16,785 nucleotides of DNA, from assembly GCA_937877685.1 (NCBI GenBank), contig CALFGU010000187.1:1-16785 (forward strand), written 5' to 3'. This DNA is from an uncultured Prevotella sp. Its GTDB lineage: Bacteria; Bacteroidota; Bacteroidia; Bacteroidales; Bacteroidaceae. Positions 13,572 through 16,785 of the stretch are shown here, one piece after another (within the stretch, counting starts at the first letter, position 1; every line of letters begins with the position of its first letter). Position numbers and translations under genes: made by a program. The notes below the pieces were generated by a model. The model did not search any database, was not told the DNA's origin, and saw only the letters and a list, made by a program, of their open reading frames with translations.

Positions 13572-14900
13572 TTATCCCAAGAAGTGCTTCATCACTTGTC
13601 CACTAATTTGGAGGAGCGATATTTCACAAATCTTTGTGCTGTACTGAGCGTCGAGCAAACGTTCGCGGGCGCTGAGCAGATTTTGTTCCGCTTGTCGCAT
13701 TTCAATCCCCGAAAGGTCACCGAGCATGAAGCGCTCCTGCGCGGCTTCGTATTGTTCTTCGGCGGCACGGAGGTTCTCCTGTGCAAGACCAAGAAGTTGA
13801 TAGTTGTTGATGTACGACTTCCAAAGACGTTCTAACTGTGCACGGAGAGTTAGTTCAAGGTCTGCCGTTGCCAACTGTGCTTGTTCAATGGCGATAAGGG
13901 CATTCTGTCGTTCGCGTTTGCGTTGTCCGTCAAAGATTTTCATACCTACGGTCACGCCTAACTGACCTCCCCATTCGTGACGTTGCATAGAGGGCGTTTG
14001 AGGTTGGTTGTTGTAGGTATAACCATAGTTTGCGGCTAACTTTACATAGGGAAAGTCACGACTTTGTACCGCTTTGTAGTCCAACTCCGAGAGACGTTCG
14101 GAAGATGCCGCCGCAATGAGTCGTGCATTTGAGCGAAGCATGGCTTGCTCTAAGGTATCAACACTAATGGTTTTGATAAGGTTGATCGCCGTATCGGTAG
14201 GGTTGATGATGTAAAAACCATAACCATCTTTATATTGCGCTGCAGCCCCCATGAGTTCCTGAAGGTCAACATAGGAAGTGATGAGCGCTTCGTGTTGTGA
14301 GAGCACCTGTGCGCTATCTGCGTTGAAGTCAACTTCCGCACTGCGAAGGTCGAGGCGAGAGGCACTTCCGAGTTTGTAGCGCTCGCTCACGATACGGAGG
14401 CGTTCGCGCGAGAGTTCGAGTGACTCGCGCAAGTTCTTCATGCGCAGGCGTTGGCGCACCACATTGAAGTATGCTGTAGCACTTTCTGCTACAAAGTCTT
14501 CAATAGCTACGCGTGTTTGCACTTCACTCTTGCGACGGAGTTCCTTCAAGCGCTTGTAGTTTGTTTGAATTTTGAAACCGTCGAAGAGTGTCCAGTCTGC
14601 CGCAACCTGCGCACGCATAGTGTGTGCCAACTGATTGGTGTTGCGGTTAGTGACGCCTCCCTGTTTCGTTTCCGTGGAAGAGAGATTGCCCGTGTAACCT
14701 GCCGTAGCATTGACGGTGGGCAGTGCTCCTGCATTTGCAAGGGTAGCATTATTTTCAGCAACCTGCTCGTCAAGGCGCACGATCTGTATTTCGTAATTAT
14801 TCTTCAACCCACGATTGATACATTGGTGTAACGTAACGGTCAAACTGTCCGTTTGGGGTTGCGCAGTAGCGGCGATAGCCGCAAAGGCGAGGGTAAGCAT
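13572..14900 (-). CDS. TolC-family outer-membrane efflux protein
   Basis: A 442-residue OEP-type protein that forms the outer-membrane exit duct of a tripartite pump. The typical features are a secretion signal at the N-terminus (hydrophobic LTLAFAAIAATAQ) and two repeats of long amphipathic helices (e.g. residues ~100-215 and ~310-435) around strand segments such as NATAGYTGNLS and VKLAANYGYTYNN. The only ATG leaves the signal peptide without a positively charged start. Two codons further upstream, ATA AAA ATT would give a Lys, but ATA is not a normal start. The gene follows the RND pump gene by 119 bases on the same strand and belongs to the same efflux operon. The spacer shows no clear terminator. 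Confidence 0.93.
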   Translation of the reverse strand: MLTLAFAAIAATAQPQTDSLTVTLHQCINRGLKNNYEIQIVRLDEQVAENNATLANAGALPTVNATAGYTGNLSSTETKQGGVTNRNTNQLAHTMRAQVAADWTLFDGFKIQTNYKRLKELRRKSEVQTRVAIEDFVAESATAYFNVVRQRLRMKNLRESLELSRERLRIVSERYKLGSASRLDLRSAEVDFNADSAQVLSQHEALITSYVDLQELMGAAAQYKDGYGFYIINPTDTAINLIKTISVDTLEQAMLRSNARLIAAASSERLSELDYKAVQSRDFPYVKLAANYGYTYNNQPQTPSMQRHEWGGQLGVTVGMKIFDGQRKRERQNALIAIEQAQLATADLELTLRAQLERLWKSYINNYQLLGLAQENLRAAEEQYEAAQERFMLGDLSGIEMRQAEQNLLSARERLLDAQYSTKICEISLLQISGQVMKHFLG

Positions 14901-15019
14901 AATTTTTATGAGGTTATGTGGTTGTTAGGGCGCTACGCTAAAAGGAAGGTTTTAGGGACTTAATAGAGGCTAAATCCTTAAAATCTTGAGTTCTCTGAGC
15001 GAAGCGACCTTATAACCTA

Positions 15020-16785
15020 TTAAGATTTCTTCTTCACAAACAAGTAAATTGCCGGCACTACATACATCGTGAGGAATGTAGATATGAGCATACCGCCTAC
15101 AACGGCAGTACCCATGGCTACACGTCCTGCAGAACCTTCTCCGCTAGCATAAACGAGGGGAAGGAGTCCAAGAATCGTAGATGCAGCAGTCATCAAAATG
15201 GGGCGAAGGCGCTGTACGCATGCACTTCGAATTGCTTCGTGAATAGGTTCGCCCGCTTCCAACTTTTGATTGGAAAATTCCACGATAAGAATACCGTTTT
15301 TCGCCACCAAACCAATGAGCATGATGATACCAATTTGTGAGAAGATGTTCATCGTTTGATCCCCAAAGTTCATGAATACCAATGCTCCGAACACAGCCAA
15401 GGGAACGGTGAGCATAATGATGAAGGGATCGCGGAAACTTTCAAACTGTGCCGCCAAAATGAGGTAGATAAGCAAGATGGCCAAACCAAAGGCGAAGAGG
15501 AGTGAAGAACTACTTTCGCGGTATTCCTTAGAGTCGCCCGAAAGTGCGGTGCGGAAGGTGTCGTCCAACACTTCTGCGGCAATCTTGTCCATTTCGTCCA
15601 AGCCCTCTCCGATGGTGTAACCTTCAGAAAGCGCTGCCGAAACGGTGGCTGAGGCAAAGCGGTTGTAGCGATAGAGTTTCGGGGGAGCTATACTTTCCTT
15701 GAGGTCCACAAGGTTTTCCATCTGAATCATCTTACCCTCACCATTACGCATATAAATAGCACGGAGGGCTTCGGGAGTGTTACGCTGCTGGCGGTTGATT
15801 TCACCCACGATGTCGTATTGCTTACCGTTCATGTAAAGGTAACCCATGCGCTGACCGCTCAAACCATATTGCAGGGTCTGTGCCACATCCTTCGTATTCA
15901 CTCCCAACATATTGGCCTTCTCACGGTTCACACTGAGTTGCAATTCGGGTTTCGAGAACTTCAAATCCACGTCCGCCATTTGGAATGCGGGATTTTCGCT
16001 CACCTTTGCCATAAACTTAGGCAACACTTCTTCCAACTTCTCAATGCTTTGCGCCTGAAGCACGTACTGAATAGGCATACGACTACGGCGTCCGCCAAAC
16101 GTACTTTGCTGTTGCACAAAGGCACGGGCATCGGTCTTGCTACGCACGGCGCGTGAGAGTTTGTCTGCCACCTGCATCTGTGTGTAGTCGCGGTCGCCAA
16201 GGTCCTTAAGCGTAATTTGGAGGTTACCCCCACCGCTCGAAACGCGTGCCGTTACAAACTTTGCGTCAGGCACGATGCTGTCCACAAGAGCACGTACGTC
16301 TTCTGTGTAGTCACGCATGAATTCGTAAGTCACCCCTTCAGGACCGCTTGTGCGCACGGTGAGTGAAGAACGGTCTTCAAGCGGCGCCATTTCCGAGGGG
16401 GTAGCATTCCACAAGTAAATCGCCGTACCGAAAGCGCCCACCATAATTGCCACCGCAAGGTAGCGGCGATAGAGGAAGGAGTTGAGCGTACGCAAATAAA
16501 TATTGTTGAGTCCTTCAAAGAAAGGTTCCGTCTTGCGGTATAACCAGTTGTGTTGCTCACGGCGCTTCAAGAGTTTTGTGGCAAGCATTGGTGTGAGCGT
16601 CAGTGCGACAAACGTACTGATGATTACGGCGCCAGCGATTACGAAACTAAATTCGCGGAACAATCTACCCGTGGTTCCTTCCATAAACACAATGGGGAAG
16701 AATACTGCCACCAAGGTGATGGTAGTGGAGATAACGGCAAAGAAAATTTCCTTAGCTCCCTCGATACCTGCCTCTTTCGGTTCCA
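15020..16785 (-). CDS. RND efflux pump (HAE1/AcrB family), C-terminal part, runs off the window
   Basis: About 587 residues of an inner-membrane proton-driven multidrug exporter are visible; a full member has about 1,030-1,060. The frame is open to the right edge (EPKEAGIEGAKEIFFAVIS...), so the start and the TM4 Asp-Asp proton residues are outside. Visible parts: the end of TM4 to TM6 (LVAVFFP, then FREFSFVIAGAVIISTFVALTLTPML), the second periplasmic pore and docking region, and TM7-12. The TM10 motif GLVAKNGILIVEFSN carries the conserved Lys and Asn, and TM11/12 have GEGSAGRVAMGTAVVGGM. It ends in FVKKKS. TolC-type export is encoded next, and the periplasmic adaptor gene should lie upstream, beyond the window. 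Confidence 0.96.
   Translation of the reverse strand, partial: EPKEAGIEGAKEIFFAVISTTITLVAVFFPIVFMEGTTGRLFREFSFVIAGAVIISTFVALTLTPMLATKLLKRREQHNWLYRKTEPFFEGLNNIYLRTLNSFLYRRYLAVAIMVGAFGTAIYLWNATPSEMAPLEDRSSLTVRTSGPEGVTYEFMRDYTEDVRALVDSIVPDAKFVTARVSSGGGNLQITLKDLGDRDYTQMQVADKLSRAVRSKTDARAFVQQQSTFGGRRSRMPIQYVLQAQSIEKLEEVLPKFMAKVSENPAFQMADVDLKFSKPELQLSVNREKANMLGVNTKDVAQTLQYGLSGQRMGYLYMNGKQYDIVGEINRQQRNTPEALRAIYMRNGEGKMIQMENLVDLKESIAPPKLYRYNRFASATVSAALSEGYTIGEGLDEMDKIAAEVLDDTFRTALSGDSKEYRESSSSLLFAFGLAILLIYLILAAQFESFRDPFIIMLTVPLAVFGALVFMNFGDQTMNIFSQIGIIMLIGLVAKNGILIVEFSNQKLEAGEPIHEAIRSACVQRLRPILMTAASTILGLLPLVYASGEGSAGRVAMGTAVVGGMLISTFLTMYVVPAIYLFVKKKS

Noticed and set aside
16712..16714. TTG at 16714 as the start of the RND pump
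   Set aside because: The frame continues to the window edge with typical RND residues, so the gene is simply cut by the window.

Overview
The window looks like a chromosomal segment from a member of the Bacteroidota, probably order Bacteroidales. Three things point there. Several gene starts have a TAnnTTTG box, the Bacteroidota sigma-ABfr -7 element, and lack obvious Shine-Dalgarno sequences. The protein families are typical of the group: a DUF4369/TlpA-type thioredoxin, a DUF5020-like outer-membrane protein, a DUF5009-like acyltransferase, a stand-alone MetH reactivation domain and an FprA-type flavodiiron protein. Finally, the intergenic DNA carries CACGCGGATT-type repeats. A genus cannot be named from this alone.

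Layout. Bases 1-77 are the 3' end of a 5S rRNA gene and its terminator, so the left edge is the end of an rRNA operon. After about 480 bases without a gene comes a plus-strand three-gene unit (556-2778): a secreted protein of unknown function, an ECF sigma factor and a small single-pass membrane protein that could be its anti-sigma factor. The genes overlap and end at a clear terminator. Next is a single plus-strand gene for a Fic-domain protein with an N-terminal DNA-binding-type domain. A palindrome lies over its predicted promoter and a perfect 23-bp hairpin follows it. A repeat-rich gap (3869-4294) with nested inverted repeats separates this from two minus-strand gene runs. One (8076 down to 4295) encodes an outer-membrane protein, an acyltransferase-type membrane protein, a Nudix hydrolase and a flavodiiron protein. 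The other (11584 down to 8551) encodes a dolichyl-phosphate-mannose-synthase-like glycosyltransferase, dihydroorotase (pyrC) and a stand-alone B12-dependent methionine synthase activation domain. A divergent promoter region near 11.6 kb drives a plus-strand pair: a TlpA-like periplasmic thioredoxin and a DUF308/HdeD-like membrane protein. These converge, through a shared hairpin terminator, on a minus-strand efflux operon consisting of a TolC-type outer-membrane channel and the C-terminal half of an RND pump that runs off the right edge.

How the genes relate. The sigma-factor unit is a likely self-contained envelope-signalling module. The RND and TolC genes form a tripartite exporter whose adaptor gene is probably beyond the right edge. 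pyrC and the MetH activation gene are two bases apart and very likely co-transcribed; they share one-carbon/nucleotide metabolism only loosely. The minus-strand genes between 4.3 and 8.1 kb share a strand but are about 95-100 bases apart, with tandem repeats in two of the gaps, so a single operon is possible but not shown.

The points most worth a second look are the Fic gene with its apparent operator, the sigma-factor unit with no recognisable zinc-binding anti-sigma, the detached MetH reactivation domain, the nested inverted-repeat element near 4.1 kb, and short tandem or palindromic repeats placed just upstream of several minus-strand start codons. No IS element, CRISPR array, tRNA or prophage was seen.
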